DNA from: Typha latifolia | Taxonomy: Eukaryota; Streptophyta; Magnoliopsida; Poales; Typhaceae | Length of the DNA stretch: 64,000 nucleotides | Assembly: GCA_019914945.1 (NCBI GenBank) | Contig: CM034105.1 | Location: 2,480,001-2,544,000, forward strand | Direction: 5' to 3' | In this document: positions 53,729 through 64,000 of the stretch, piece after piece | How positions within the stretch are numbered: position 1 is the first letter of the stretch | Layout: each line of letters opens with the position of its first letter | Notes under the pieces: generated by a model | The model's input: only the letters and a program-made list of their open reading frames with translations | What the model was told of the DNA's origin: nothing | Databases searched by the model: none | Made by a program: the position numbers and the translations under genes

Positions 53729-56700
53729 GCACATAATGCAGATTCTGAGGGCAAAACAAAGTACAAGTGACTAACTCTATTATGATGGGAGGAATTGGAT
53801 CACCTTCTTGATTTGATATTCTTCAATCTTCTAATATTCTGGCAAATGAATTAAACACAGAAATCTACGCATATAGCCTTCTGAAAGCAGATGTTCTCCC
53901 TTCATTGTCCAGGTAGTTAACTCTTCTTTCTATCCATCAAACAGCAAAGAATTTCAAATTCTATAATGATATTCTGCTCGAAGGATATGGCTCCAATGAC
54001 TAAATGACAAGGTTGGATTTAATTAGCATTTAGATCTAACTCGACTGTAGATGATATAATGTTCAACCTTAAGTTTTCTTCTAATATGGAGAATACTGCA
54101 AAGCAATTTGAATTTTCAATTGCTGTTTAAAATAATACCTGGTTGTATTTGCAACAAAAGAAGAATCTAGATCATTAAGGGGTCGGTGGGGTTATTACCA
54201 GAATTTCATGGTCACAGAGGAGAGGAATGGTCAAATAGATGGAATTGCAAAAGTTGCAAAATAGGAGATTTGAGGCTAGTTAAACAATGGATGAATGCAG
54301 ATAAGAAAGGAAGTACATATATTTCAAAGAAAAGAAAAAGATTCACATAGGTGACAGGAAACAAAATGAAGTGTTCAGAGAGCATCTGAAATGGCCAATC
54401 TGGAGGTTAGAGTGAACTCGTTCATTGTAACCAATCTTATCTAAATGGTTTCTCATTGCTAAGAATTGAGGTATTTGAAGTAATAAGTCAATTAAGGTGA
54501 CCGTCCTAGTGCAAGATTGTAGGTGTGGTACAGATGCAGGGATATTTGCATAAAAACATAATGACAATTTATTCAGCTCTTTTTTGGCATAAAAATCTAT
54601 ACTCACTTCTGTTGCACCAATTTCCTTTTATGTATTGGCCCTTCAAAGAATGGCTTGGGCCTCTGAAGCAAAAGGGAAACATTTTGTTTGCTTTGAACTG
54701 AAGCAATGGAATTGTTGGGTGTGATTTCAAATGAGAATTTCGCAAGCTAGTGCAACAATGTCTCATCTAAGCATGTATGATGTAGGTTCATTCACGGTGA
54801 TGTGCTGGTGCATTTGATAAAGAGGTTTGATTAATACCAATCAAATATATGCTATAGTATGAGGAATCACTTTATTTATCGAACTTAAGACGGATAACAA
54901 TGCCAGGTCATCGAGAAAGGAGCGTAATAGTAGTTTAGGATCAAAACATACCACATCTGCAGTGATAGTCATAGAGAAAGAAAGTGGTGGATTTATAGCG
55001 ATGCATGAGAGAAACTGAATGGAGAGATGGGCATGAAATCTGTCTTCCCATATTAAAGTATAGAGTCAGATGGAAGGGATAAGACTTGTGAATAAGACTG
55101 TCATGGGGGATAGGAGTACCCCGTTCCTGTTTAAAGTACTATAAAGAGTTATAGCAATGTTATTGATATTTTGACATATGGGTTAAGCTTGGCATGCTAG
55201 TTGCAAGTTGGCATTTTTAGGTCATCTTGATTGCTCAAATATAAAAAGTTGTGTTTTAGAGCTTTATAATATCTAACTTTTCCTTAAGACTTCATAATCC
55301 TTTAAATATTTGGTCTATTGCTGTATAAAAGCATCTAAAAGGGCTTTGTGTCGTCTATGTCAGTTTACTTGTTATGATTCTTGTATTTATATTTTTTATA
55401 TACCCTTAATATTTATGTGAGATCATGAAGTCTGATGATCGTCGTTGCTCTGTTTGCCTTGTCAACATAATTTACTTTTATGTTATCTAAGATAAATAAC
55501 TTGTCTTCCCCATTTTATTGTACTAAGCTTGTTCTTAAGCAATGTGTCATTTGTTGATTGATTTTGAGGACGTTTTACTTGGAAGATTGCAAAGAAATGT
55601 GGATTTCGAAAATGATTTGTAGTCAGGCATAGCCTTTTTGTCGAATCCTCAGTTGGTAGATAAAGCCATTTGAGCAAGTAAAATTTTTCACATGGTTTAT
55701 GCTTTTTTGTAATTATTTTGGTAAGTAATATTAGGTTAGTAGCTAACTTTTCCCTTTTCAGTCAGTTCTGATATTCATGATCTATAAATCTATAGCTAAT
55801 AATTTGTTCGAGGGTTGATCCCATAGTATGTTCACTGATGCCTTCATTATGGTCTCTACCATCTTTTACTGCACATCGTATCTTCTGCATTTTTTTTTCC
55901 TGCTTCTTGTTACCCTTAAGACATATTCCTGTTTCAATGACATTAGTTCTTTATGCAGGTCACCATCTCTAATATTATCTTTGAAATCGGCCTCATGGGC
56001 CACTGGAGTTCATTTAAATAATGTACGTTTACTTCATCATTGTTGCCATTTAAATTATGTTGTAGCTAGATTACTTTTCGATATGAGAATTTACCGTTAG
56101 ATGTGTGTCCATACATTTCAGATTGCGTCTCATATCATTATAGACTGAGTGCACAAATAGTTGATTGTTGTTCGAGAGTGTTCATGTCACCATCACACTA
56201 TGTTTGGGGTGCTTTGAAACAATATATTGATACTTCATGCAATTGAAGAGTAAGGCTATTAACTTCATGGTCCGGCTGCTAAGCTGTACGGAAAAGAAGT
56301 TGCTGGAAATTTTCTCTATTGGAATGCAGTATTGCAATTGTGCGTTGGACTTGCCTATGATGAAACTTATTGCCCACAATTGTTAACTAACATTCCATAT
56401 TGGGAATCATTTCAGGAGTTAGTTAAGTTCATAATTCTGCCTTGACCAATAGTTTATCCTATGGTTTATACACATCCTCTTTTTTCATTTTCTGTCATTA
56501 TAATTTAGTCATGCAATTGCCATGGCAGATTTCCTGCATCCTTTCATCTTCTTTGTTTTTGTGCATTTTGGGCCTTGGGTGTGTGTTCACAATGATCAAT
56601 TGAGTCCAACCAAGATCTATAAGCATAGAACTGATTTGGAGATAGTGCATGATTGGCGATATTAACTGTCAAACTAGCATCCTAAACTCCTAGTTGTAAT

Positions 56701-58330
56701 CTCAGAAATTATGCTTCATGTATTATCAGCTTCTCTTCTGTTACTGCATTGCATATATAGGTGCCTCACATGCATATCTATGTAACCACATCCATGTGTT
56801 TTCTCTAGTTCTCTACTGGAGCACTGTTATATATTTCTCTGCAACTCCAGAATAGCTAGATTCGAATAACTCATGGCTGAAAATATTGTTATTCAACAAG
56901 TAGCTACATATTCTACAGTGTTGTAATGCTTCATACAACTCAAGCTCTCATTTGTTTATGCCTCATGATTTATTTTCAAGGTATAATGCTTATTATATAT
57001 TGACTATTTGGACTATAGTTTGTCATTGGATTTCATTTTTTGTCATTATTTTTGTGCAGGTTCAATTGCACACCAGCAAGAGTTGAGACTTAAAAAAATA
57101 AAGTCGGAAATGCGGGAGTAGGAGGTTTAATTTTTATAAACTTAGGTTGGATTGAGTGACCAATTTTTTCTCTACTTGATAGACTAATAAAAGGGTCAAC
57201 AATTTTTCCTTTCCATAATTGTGTCATGTATGTTGCTGAGATAATTGTGTCATGTATGTCACTGAAAAAGATATTGTTCTAAGATTTTGATCTTAACAAT
57301 CTTGCTTATCTAAATGTAATCATTATTTTTTTCAAACATTTTTCTCCCGGTCAGCATACTTGTAGAGGCTACTCTAATATATGTTTATCTTTTCCTCTTT
57401 TTGAGTGACATATCACATATGCTGGGATGCTTGAGGGAAAATGTTGAATTTCTAACTACTTTTGATGATTGATTTGGATATTGCTTTCTTATCTCTCTCA
57501 AAGAAAGATATTAATGTCCCTAATCGAGTTTCATTCCCATGGCCTTTTTTTTTAGGTTGAGAAGATACGTTCTTATGGTGTTTCCAGGTTGAAACTAACT
57601 GGCAGGAATTTTAAGTTGTTCTAGTCAAACTGTCACACATGGTAAAGATCCATAGATTCTGGTTGATCACTGGATCTATAGTTTGTATGCAATTGAACCG
57701 TTTGCTGTAGTATTCCTTGTTTCCTTTACATCAATGGTGGTCAAATTAGGATTGGATAATTTCATCTTACTGCTTTTTTATCCTATGGGTAATAGCCTAC
57801 TAGGTTCTTACAATAAGAACGATACTTTGGCATCTGGATGAGAAGACGTCGCTGTGATCGAAGATTAAACGGAATACGATGGACAAATTATGTGAACCAT
57901 CACAATCCACATAGGTGTGCCCTAAGATCAAAAATACCTCCGCCACATTCTATATACTGCAAAAATCTGTCGCTGATGTATCCTCCCTGTTCTTAACTAG
58001 AGTAAAAAATCATGCACAAAAAATAATATTAAATGAAGTATCTCCCTATGTTCACCCTCTCCGGATCCTACTTCAAATTTCTAGTAGTCCAAGAGAACAG
58101 AATTTTCACTTGATTACAAGTCCGCTTTGCTTCAATCTGTGTATATCATCAAGTAGGGCAGCGGGACCAAAAGTACAAATATGATCTAGTTCACATTTTT
58201 TTTAACCCACCATTGTGCAAATTAAATGCTCTCTTCTGAGGATGTAGATAAAGAAAAGGGGGTGACTTGCCGACGATTGTTGCTGCTGATATATAAGGTT
58301 TACAATCCGCAATAGAAGCTCTCGTTATCC
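53729..58330. other. Intergenic between convergent genes, no gene seen
   Basis: Contains the 3' UTRs of the REC1-like gene (left) and, on the opposite strand, the b561 gene (right). Its short open frames match no family and lack coding bias. T-rich stretches followed by GCAG (for example near 55958 and 57059) resemble splice acceptors, but no coding exon follows. No repeats with clear boundaries were found. Confidence 0.55.
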
Positions 58331-61300
58331 TCAGAATGCCGAAGGAGAAGCTGTCTTCCTAGGCCAACTTGTCCACAACATGATCTCAAGAACTGATATA
58401 GTTATTAGGATTACAGCAAGAATAATACCATAAACCACCTTCCATGAATAATTAGCTCCACCAATTTGAATTCCAAGAGCAATGTTAACTGCTGCAAGGA
58501 AAAGAGCCAGTCTTCCAACCCAGTGGTGACACCAGTTCCAGTACTTACGGAGCTTGCAATCTTTTTCTGGTCGTATAAAAAATGCTATTACCTAAACAGT
58601 GAGGAAGTTTGTTTCATTGAGAAGCAAGCATCAGCAGAACTAAATAAGCTTCAACACAATTTACAAAATATGAAAGTTGCTTTCAGACAGATGGCTGACC
58701 TGAAATACCAGCAAATCAGTCCACACGAGGACAAATCATGGGTAACAGAGTACTAAAGTAAGATATGCAAAAACCTAATTTGGAAAAACAGATATGCTAC
58801 ATTTGATAAAGCAAAGTGAGCTTCTTCACAGTTCACCCTGCCGTGGGCAGTTGAAACTTGAAAGATGACGAAGGTATAAAGCTAACAAATGGGAGTTTTT
58901 GAAAGTGCATATTGAGTGGGTTGACCCAGGATGAGATCCGAACGAAAGTTCCATGAGAGAGGTCGAGCTAACAAGCATTGACTATTAAAGTTAAAGATAT
59001 GAAAAAAAAAAGAGGGAAAACCTATGTGCAAGCTACTAAAGATCACCAATGCTAGATGTAGTATAATTCAATAATTCTAGAAGTCCAAATATTCTAGATT
59101 TCTGATATTTAGTCAATCATAAGAAAGTGTAATACAAAAAGGCTCAAAACATGATCTGGATTGAGGTGGGAGGAGCCGAAATAGTGTTAAGCTGTTTCTG
59201 AAATGAGAAATTTACTATGATGGCTTGAAACTTCAATGATTGTAAGATAATCTAAATTCTAAGCCTTTCCCATTTCAAGGCAGAGGGTCTCTATGCTAAG
59301 CATATTATATCTTCCTCTATCATAAAAATAGCCTACTATACCATCATCCATGGCGCTAAAATTTTCACATTATTAATGAACCTGGACCACCTAATTTGTC
59401 CCATAAACATGCTTATAGGCATAATACCAACAAATAATCTGAGACATGAAAAGACAGATGAACATTATTCACCTGAAGAGCACCTAGCACAAGGATAGAG
59501 ATGCCAAGGGCTCTGTGCATTGTGATATTGGAATGTAGTCTATCATAGAGAGCAATTCCAGCCACCACACCAGCAAGTCCAATAATAAATCCCACAAACT
59601 GAATAACTACATGAAGATAATACCAAAGAGGGTCAATTTGCCTGCAGTATCTTGCAACTATGGCACCCAATGGTAGAAGCACTCCCCAGCCAAATATAGC
59701 AAGCATTCCATGTTTTCTTTTCAGTTGGTATGGATAGGAAGAATAAGCTGAATTGCCTGAAAAAGTAGTTTTCACATTAGCCTTCAAATCAAAAATTCTA
59801 AAATGGTTAGGAAGATACTTATTCCAAGATTCTGATGATGCTATATAATATATGAATGAACATTGTCATCTTAGAAAAGCCTTTTTCATCAATAATTTTG
59901 AGGCCCATATGCTGTGAAATTCTAGGCAGAGAAATTTTATTATTTCTTAACTAGCTTCAATTTTTACAGCAATTTTCTAAAATAACATCAAATATCTATC
60001 TGATTAAAAATTTGAAAGAGAGAACCTTGTGTGAATCTAAAAGGTTTCTGCAAAAAGGAACACAATATCATTTGCCTACACAGTACACCCTATAGTTGGG
60101 CAACACAAACTACCAGTCAACCACCACACACACCTACACACACACACACACACACACACAAAAGCAGCGACGGTGTATCATAAATATGAGAAAATAAGGT
60201 TTTCTCAGAAGTGGGCTCTTTCATGGCTTTACGCAACTTTTTGAGACTCTGATTGTTACTTCAATATAAATTTTGGTGAGCAAGAAGCATAAAAGATTAT
60301 GTGCTAATGGCATCACTATTGTACATTTCAAGCATGTAAGAGCCAGAAAGTTGAAAGCTGAGACATATTTGTCCTCACCCTAGATACATCAGAAATCTTA
60401 TACCACTCAACATGGCTCATACAGTTGGAGCTAAGGAATGTCACAACCCCTTCTTCCGAGGGAACTTCCCTTGAATTAATTTGCAAGTTGAAGGGATTTG
60501 AGGATTGGAATCGATAAGCATAATTATAATTATAAGTGATGGCCAATGGCCAAGAATGATTGCACTTAAATAGTTAGAATAACCAGGACAAACCTGCTGA
60601 AAAATCAAAAGAGATGGATGTCTTATCATCATGTTCTGTAAGTTGGTAACTATTTGGAGATCTTGTTGAAAAAGCAAAAAGAAGTGCCTGGCGAGGAACT
60701 GAAGCTGAAAAGTTCAATTGGAATGCTAAATAGATATTGGCCCCAAAGAGTACAACTGCAGGAGCAACATCAGTAGCTAGCAATTGGCCCTCATTTACTA
60801 TGACATCTGAACTAGTTTGACCGAGTAAATGGTATTGTTCTATATATGCTCTGCCGTCTCCAATCCAACCAACCATCGCACTTGAACCTATCATCATCCC
60901 ATCATTTGAAAATCCAATCCCAACCCATCCAGATGTGTATACAGCAGATAACACAATGCTCAAAATATTATCTTGGTTCTGTGAGTACTGCACGAGTTAA
61001 AAATGGAACATGATGAGGAAGTGCTGAGTCTAGAAATAAGGCAGTGCTTGAAGTATTCTGCAGGTCGTGACAAATTTAAACAAAATTTAGAAAAACTTAA
61101 CCTTTCCATAGTTTACATAGCGAGACAGACTTACCCTTCAGAAACTGAAAGAACAATACCATTTCTTTTTCTTTTTAATCCTCAAAAAATTGATATTTAT
61201 TCACTATTAACAAAATCCTCAAAATGCAATGTTTTAAGGGAAAATATATCTATGTACACCAGTATATATCCGACTACTAGTTTACAATGCCATTCCGTTA

Positions 61301-61680
61301 TGTTAGTAAAAGTCGAAGGAACCAACTTTACCCTTAAACTGATAAAAATAAAAATAAAAACAAAGATCATTAATAGGTCAACGAGAATCCTACCAGCCTA
61401 CACACAATGTTCAAGTGAATTCAATGTTTCGTATTCCTTCCAGTAATCCTATCCAAAAAAGAGAATTCCAAGAAACCAACTGTCAAGTGGAGATTCTGCG
61501 AACAATTACCCGAAGGATGAAACCATTCCACATGGGTTTGCAATCAAGTCCGGAGGCGTTGAAAGGGGATGGGAGGAAGGTGCTGAGATCCGATCCGCAG
61601 GTGTCCACCTGGGAATGGGCGGCGGTTATCGAAGCCGACAAGGTCAGCAACAAGGAGAGGAGGGAGGAATACGGCTCCAT
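58331..61680 (-). CDS. Cytochrome b561 and DOMON domain-containing protein
   Basis: Transmembrane electron-transfer protein: an extracellular DOMON domain fused to a di-haem b561 core, thought to pass electrons from cytosolic ascorbate to the apoplast; plasma membrane. Four exons in phase: 61680-61510, 60987-60594, 59756-59473, 58591-58331; 369 residues. A signal peptide (MEPYSSLLSLLLTLSASITAAHS) precedes CGSDLSTFLP and DCKPMWNGF. The DOMON domain (about 55-180) has VYTSGWVGIGFSNDGMMIGSSAMVGW, ending FSTRSPNSYQLTEHDDKTSISFDFSAG. The b561 core has five hydrophobic helices with His residues placed to bind two haems: KRKHGMLA, YYLHVVIQF, TMHRALG, CHHWVGRLALF. The start is the ATG at 61680; an in-frame TTG upstream is not used. 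An intron carries a (CA)n tract near 60136-60161. Confidence 0.94.
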
Positions 61681-62304
61681 TGCCGGCAAATCCGATTAGG
61701 GTTTCGGGAGTAGCATAGGGAGGAAGAAGAGGGTGTTTATAGGTGGCTAGGGTTAGAATTTCTTTGGGGAAGGGGAAGAGGAGGAGAATTGATATTCGGT
61801 GGGCCGTCGTAGCTTGCAATTGAAGGCATGGAGTTGGAGAGAGGGTGGTGATCGTCATGATTAGTGGTGGTGATGATGATGATGATGGTGTCTAGAAAGG
61901 GTTTGGTATGGTGGTGATGGTGGTGGTGGTGGAGGTGGTGATGGTGATGGTGATGGTGATGGTGGTGTTCTATATTTTTTTGGGATATTTTCATATAACA
62001 CCCTAACTTTAAGCATATTTCCGATAAAGCCTATCCTTACGCTATCTAGTATTTACAAATTGAACCCTATAAAATGAGAAAAATACACTACATCTACCGA
62101 GCCATGAGTAGTATATATAGACACAAGAAGTTTTTCTTCTTGTTTCCAAGTTTAGGTTGTTTTAAAGATTATAGAAGACACCAAAGTTGTAGAATAGTTA
62201 CAAAATTCTCATATAAAATTAATCTGTAAAATCATATATACTGCAATCATATTGACACACAGTTTGTTCCTCAAGACATCCTGCATGCATGCATGCAAAG
62301 ATGT
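61681..62304. repeat. Spacer with a (GGT/GAT)n trinucleotide array
   Basis: Upstream region of the b561 gene. 61861-61972 is an almost pure array of GGT and GAT triplets on the plus strand (CAC/ATC on the minus strand). Its minus-strand frame reads a poly-His run, which is a by-product of the repeat and not a gene. The rest is AT-rich. TGCATGCATGCATGCA, a self-complementary RY-type repeat, lies at 62282-62297 just downstream of the DUF1442 stop codon. Confidence 0.75.
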
Positions 62305-63568
62305 TCATATTAGAGAGATAGACTTGGCTATCCTGTAGATATGCTCCTCTCCACTCTCTTCATCAATCTTTGTCACCCATTTGCTGTTACTGCGAGCTAT
62401 CCTCCTCCCTTGGCCAACTCTTATGCTCCTACTTCCCTTCCTATCTCTGATCCCAAACTCATCTCTCTTCCCAATCATGGTTACTTCCATCCCCTCCCCT
62501 ATGGGATGCTTCATTGATCTTATCTCGCCATTCTTCACACATGGAACATCCCCACACAGCCCTTCTTTTCCTTCCCTCAAGTTGTTTGCTACCACAACTG
62601 ATCTGCTTGGGTTCACATCTAATAGCCTGAGCAAATCTTTGTAAGACTCGGTCTTGCAGTCCACAAGGGAGAAGTCTATGTTCTCATACTTGGGCAGGAG
62701 CTCGGATGGGTTGCCGACCTCGAATTTCACCATGTCATTCAGACCAGACTCCTCTATCACATCTTTTGATGCTTCAAGTGACTCCTCCTCCGGAAGGATG
62801 CAAACCAGCCGGCCGCCGGTCTCGCGGGCTGCCGCCGCGAGGGCTAAAGTCGACTGCGACGCCTCTGAAGAGACTTCGACGATGAGTTGCGCGCTCATGC
62901 CGGCGGCTAGGGCTGAGATGAACTCACTCGTCTCAGGTTCTACTGGTTTGTGGGCATCGTTTCGCCTTTTGTTGTCATGCTTGCACTGAACGAATAGTGA
63001 TAATAATAATAAATTAAGGACAGTTTAATTTTGAATGCATGATATTACTTGTAACTCTATCACATCGACAAAAAACATTTGCTGCTGGAGAAATGTACGT
63101 ATTAATTTCTATTTGTTAAAGTATAGTTAAAGAAGTATAACATTGAATCTTGCACGACGAAGAATATTAGAGCAATTAATCGACTGCAATTATATATGAT
63201 CGATGCATCTGAAATAAAATAAAGTATAGAGCATTATGCTAGTATTCATCCATGGACTATTCGATCATCATGCAAAAGGTGCCAAAATTTCCTAAATGAT
63301 TTGTCAAGCTTATAACTTGTCTCCATCAATCGCGCGTAATGCTGTTACGTTCGAGATAACATAATCTTAGTGGCATCGTTTCATAAATAAGAGACGAGAA
63401 AAAGAATGATTTTTAGCATCATAAATAACTACCAATAGAAAGAGATGCGATCATCTCAGATATCACAACAAATAAGAACAGAAGAGTTGAAAGATCGAGA
63501 GAAATGATCAGTACCAGCTTAAGTGTGTCAATGTAAGCATTTGTCGCAGATTTTGGAGACCAAACCAT
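62305..63568 (-). CDS. DUF1442 family protein (SAM-methyltransferase-like fold)
   Basis: Plant protein of unknown function; the DUF1442 family has a Rossmann-type, methyltransferase-like fold, but no activity is established. Two exons in phase: 63568-63515 (MVWSPKSATNAYIDTLKL) and 62985-62305; 244 residues. Exon 2 begins CKHDNKRRNDAHKPVEPETSEFISALAAGMSAQLIVEV. The family core follows: ALAAAARETGGRLVCILPEE, the acidic VIEESGLNDMVKFEVGNPSELL, the conserved IDFSLVDCKTESYKDLLRLLDVNP, and VVVANNLREGKEG. The basic tail RGSRSIRVGQGRRIARSNSKW precedes the end. Length is close to the usual 210-250. The start is the first ATG of exon 1, matching the family's M-W-S-P start. The donor at 63514 and acceptor before 62985 both follow GT/AG. 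Confidence 0.92.
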
Positions 63569-63856
63569 ATTTCTGCATGCAATTCTTCCTTCTTTCTTCC
63601 CTTCTTCTCTAAGAAGCTTCAATTCAATAACTCAGTGACTTATAATAGAAGAAGAACGAAGAGAAAGATAAGGAGAGAAGAAGGCGGGTTGAGATGAGGA
63701 TTAATGTTTGCTTGATAAGAGTTACACGGTTAGAACCAGAATGCCACCAGAACCATTAATATGAGACCGATTCCTTAGGAAGGGGAGGAACGCTTCTTCA
63801 GCTGAGACTCTATTTTTAGTCGCAGTCTTCCATAAATATCTCAAGACAAATACTAA
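63569..63856. promoter_or_regulatory. Upstream region of the DUF1442 gene
   Basis: About 290 bases between the DUF1442 start codon and the MITE at the right edge. The first 100 bases are GA-rich on the plus strand (CT-rich on the transcribed strand), consistent with a 5' UTR. No defined regulatory site was recognised. Confidence 0.35.
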
Positions 63857-64000
63857 GAGGCCGTTTGGCTTCACATGTTTTTTTTTTATATATAAAGTGT
63901 ATACACTAATAGAAAAAAAAATGAGAGATATATAAGAATTTTATTTACATTAGTTTCTCATATACATTGCATCTTGAAATACATAAAACTAAATGACCTC
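63857..64000. mobile_element. Tourist-like MITE ending at the window edge
   Basis: The left end GAGGCCGTTTGGCTTCACAT and the reverse complement of the last bases of the window (GAGGTCATTTAGTTTTATGT) match at most positions, and the differences are nearly all transitions. TAA (63854-63856) precedes the left end, the expected 3-bp target duplication; its partner would lie just outside the window. The element is 144 bp, AT-rich and non-coding. Confidence 0.65.

Noticed and set aside
61737..61994. Open frame encoding a poly-histidine protein on the minus strand
   Set aside because: It is the translation of a GGT/GAT triplet repeat and has no conserved part, promoter or splice context.

Overview
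The window is nuclear DNA of a flowering plant, most likely a monocot. Genes have many short exons with GT..AG introns. Several coding exons (ribosomal protein L27, the DREPP gene, the B3 gene, the first exons of the REC1-like gene) are rich in G/C at third codon positions, as in many monocots, while introns and intergenic DNA are strongly AT-rich. The DREPP gene resembles the grass 'salt stress root protein RS1' type. The species cannot be named from the sequence. I saw no bacterial, organellar or viral genes, no CRISPR array, and no rRNA or convincing tRNA gene.

Layout. 1-6085 (minus): an ABCE-class ABC protein (RNase L inhibitor, ribosome recycling) with ten coding exons; the last ~39 codons lie beyond base 1. 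7602-8009 (plus): intronless 60S ribosomal protein L27, divergent from ABCE, with telo-box motifs on both sides of the shared 1.5 kb spacer. 8010-13900: AT-rich intergenic DNA with element relics. 13901-14833 (minus): a four-exon DREPP/PCaP-type plasma-membrane cation-binding protein. 18395-19460 (minus): a decayed MATE (DETOXIFICATION) transporter gene. 21535-25245 (plus): an A1-type mitotic cyclin with eleven exons. 25246-32700: intergenic, with a hAT-like MITE at 26350-26915. 32690-34382: a locally duplicated B3-domain gene whose better copy carries a probable frameshift. 34924-35089: a perfect 83-bp tandem duplication. 37433-38281: a complete non-autonomous hAT-type element with an 8-bp target duplication and a captured F-box gene fragment. 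40622-53728 (plus): a 23-exon REC1/CLU-type TPR protein. 58331-61680 (minus): a DOMON plus cytochrome b561 protein. 62305-63568 (minus): a DUF1442 protein. 63857-64000: a Tourist-like MITE ending at the window edge.

The genes do not form a pathway. The only functional pairing I can defend is ABCE next to eL27: both act in translation, are divergently transcribed, and share telo-box and site-II-like promoter motifs. The more unusual content is genome dynamics: hAT-like elements with gene capture, Tourist MITEs, tandem duplications and three decaying coding sequences. I found no evidence of a new biochemical system. Exon boundaries were read by eye from protein-family similarity, GT/AG sites and phase; all are phase-consistent, but none is supported by transcripts.
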